Positions 63,232-64,000 of a stretch of 64,000 nucleotides of DNA are shown here, piece by piece. The first letter of the stretch is position 1, and each line of letters begins with the position of its first letter. The notes beneath the pieces were generated by a model, which saw only the letters and a list, made by a program, of their open reading frames with translations, had not been told where the DNA came from and made no database searches. The translations under genes and the position numbers were made by a program. The stretch is from an actinobacterium LLX17 (GTDB lineage: Bacteria > Actinomycetota > Actinomycetes > Propionibacteriales > Nocardioidaceae), in NCBI GenBank assembly GCA_000471045.1, contig KI301992.1:1930060-1994059 (forward strand), read 5' to 3'.

Positions 63232-64000
63232 TCACTTGTAGGACCGGGCCTTCATCTCGACGTACTCGTACTCGAGCGGCTCCTTGTGCAGGATCGGCTT
63301 GCCGCCGACCTCCGCGGGGTGCTCCCAGGCCGAGACGTAGGCGAACTCGTCGTCGTGACGCAGCGCCTCGCCGTCCTCGGTCTGGCTCTCGGCCCGGAAG
63401 TGACCGCCGCAGGACTCGCGGCGGTTCAGGGCGTCGATGCACATGAGCTCGCCCAGCTCGAGGAAGTCGGCCACGCGGCCGGCCCGCTCGAGCGTCTGGT
63501 TGAGCTCCTCGTTGGTGCCCGTGACCTTGACGTTGGTCCAGAACTCGTTCTGCAGCTCGCGGATCAGGCCGATGGCCTTCGTCAGGCCCTCCTCGCTGCG
63601 CTCCATGCCGCAGTACTCCCACATGATCTGGCCGAGCTCCTTGTGGATGGAGTCGACCGTGCGGGTGCCGTTGATCGCCAGCATCTTCTGCAGTCGCTCT
63701 TCGACGGCCTGGCGGGCCTCGAGGACCGCGGGGTGGTCGTCGGCGATCTTCTCGAACGGGCTCCCGGCCAGGTAGTCGGCCAGCGTGTTCGGCAGGACGA
63801 AGTAGCCGTCGGCCAGGCCCTGCATCAGCGCCGAGGCGCCGAGGCGGTTGGCGCCGTGGTCGGAGAAGTTCGCCTCACCGGCGCAGAACAGGCCGGTGAT
63901 GTTGGTCTGCAGGTCGTAGTCGACCCAGAGGCCACCCATGACGTAGTGCACTGCGGGGTAGATGCGCATCGGGCGCTCGTACGGGTCCTCGCCGGTGATG
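63232..64000 (-). CDS. sdhA: Succinate dehydrogenase flavoprotein subunit, partial
   Basis: The C-terminal ~255 residues of SdhA; the N-terminal FAD domain lies beyond the window. Visible: [32 protein letters not shown] with the active-site region, [23 protein letters not shown] (FAD binding), and CGGHFRAE near the C-terminus. It oxidises succinate to fumarate in the TCA cycle. Confidence 0.94.
   Translation of the reverse strand, partial: ITGEDPYERPMRIYPAVHYVMGGLWVDYDLQTNITGLFCAGEANFSDHGANRLGASALMQGLADGYFVLPNTLADYLAGSPFEKIADDHPAVLEARQAVEERLQKMLAINGTRTVDSIHKELGQIMWEYCGMERSEEGLTKAIGLIRELQNEFWTNVKVTGTNEELNQTLERAGRVADFLELGELMCIDALNRRESCGGHFRAESQTEDGEALRHDDEFAYVSAWEHPAEVGGKPILHKEPLEYEYVEMKARSYK

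Overview
The window is a GC-rich, densely packed piece of an actinobacterial chromosome. It has mycolic-order style gene blocks, many GTG starts, many 4-base ATGA/GTGA overlaps between genes, and many start codons placed 6-8 bases after a TAnnnT box (leaderless-type promoters). Gene content and order resemble three Mycobacterium tuberculosis regions as I remember them: the mrp-tatB-rseA-sigE-methyltransferase block; the purE-purK-PH protein-birA-accD5-accE5-maf-accA3 block; and the lpdA-punA-pmmB-add-deoA-cdd-sdh block. A non-mycobacterial actinomycete such as a Nocardioidaceae member is my best guess from overall feel; the sequence alone does not prove it. No rRNA, tRNA, CRISPR array, phage or integrase was seen, and no gene-free stretch exceeds 300 bases.

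Layout. 1-9.7 kb: EamA exporter (partial), small membrane protein, wax ester synthase/DGAT, HSL-type esterase, a PRC-barrel/MgtE-N/CBS protein, DUF1003, Mrp, TatB, the SigE-RseA stress pair, an O-methyltransferase, a YdhR-like protein and DUF3117. 9.7-15.4 kb: DNA repair (tag), a one-domain voltage-gated cation channel, a LOG protein, dapE, a double-VOC protein and an acyl-CoA dehydrogenase behind two identical palindromes. 15.5-31 kb: mqo, purE/purK, a class III cyclase, a PH-domain membrane protein, birA, the acyl-CoA carboxylase genes accD, accE and accA, maf, a secreted VWA protein with a divergent HTH regulator, a Ser/Thr kinase and a second acyl-CoA dehydrogenase. BirA biotinylates the AccA carrier lysine, and AccD/AccE complete the carboxylase.

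31-42 kb: a secreted PGRP-type amidase with seven regular C-terminal repeats, an LpdA-like flavoprotein, and a complete haem acquisition set: surface HtaA-like protein, HmuT lipoprotein, HmuU permease, HmuV ATPase and haem oxygenase, under overlapping DtxR/IdeR-type iron boxes. 42-57.5 kb: nucleoside uptake and salvage. This part holds punA with a divergent TetR gene, pmmB, deoC, a uridine kinase-like gene, add, deoA, cdd and a BmpA-type ABC importer. A cytochrome P450 sits translationally coupled inside this operon. 57.5-64 kb: an M20 amidohydrolase, an SRPBCC protein, a MarR/MFS pair, a CGNR regulator facing an EamA exporter, and sdhB-sdhA (sdhA cut by the window edge).

The most unusual local signals are: a 27-base minisatellite at the start of accE in which every unit opens with an in-frame GTG; a perfectly symmetric element that looks like two overlapping leaderless promoters plus an operator between tetR and punA; a tandem duplication of the last coding bases of the wax ester synthase gene; a channel with a TGDDW filter; and several small intergenic repeat families.
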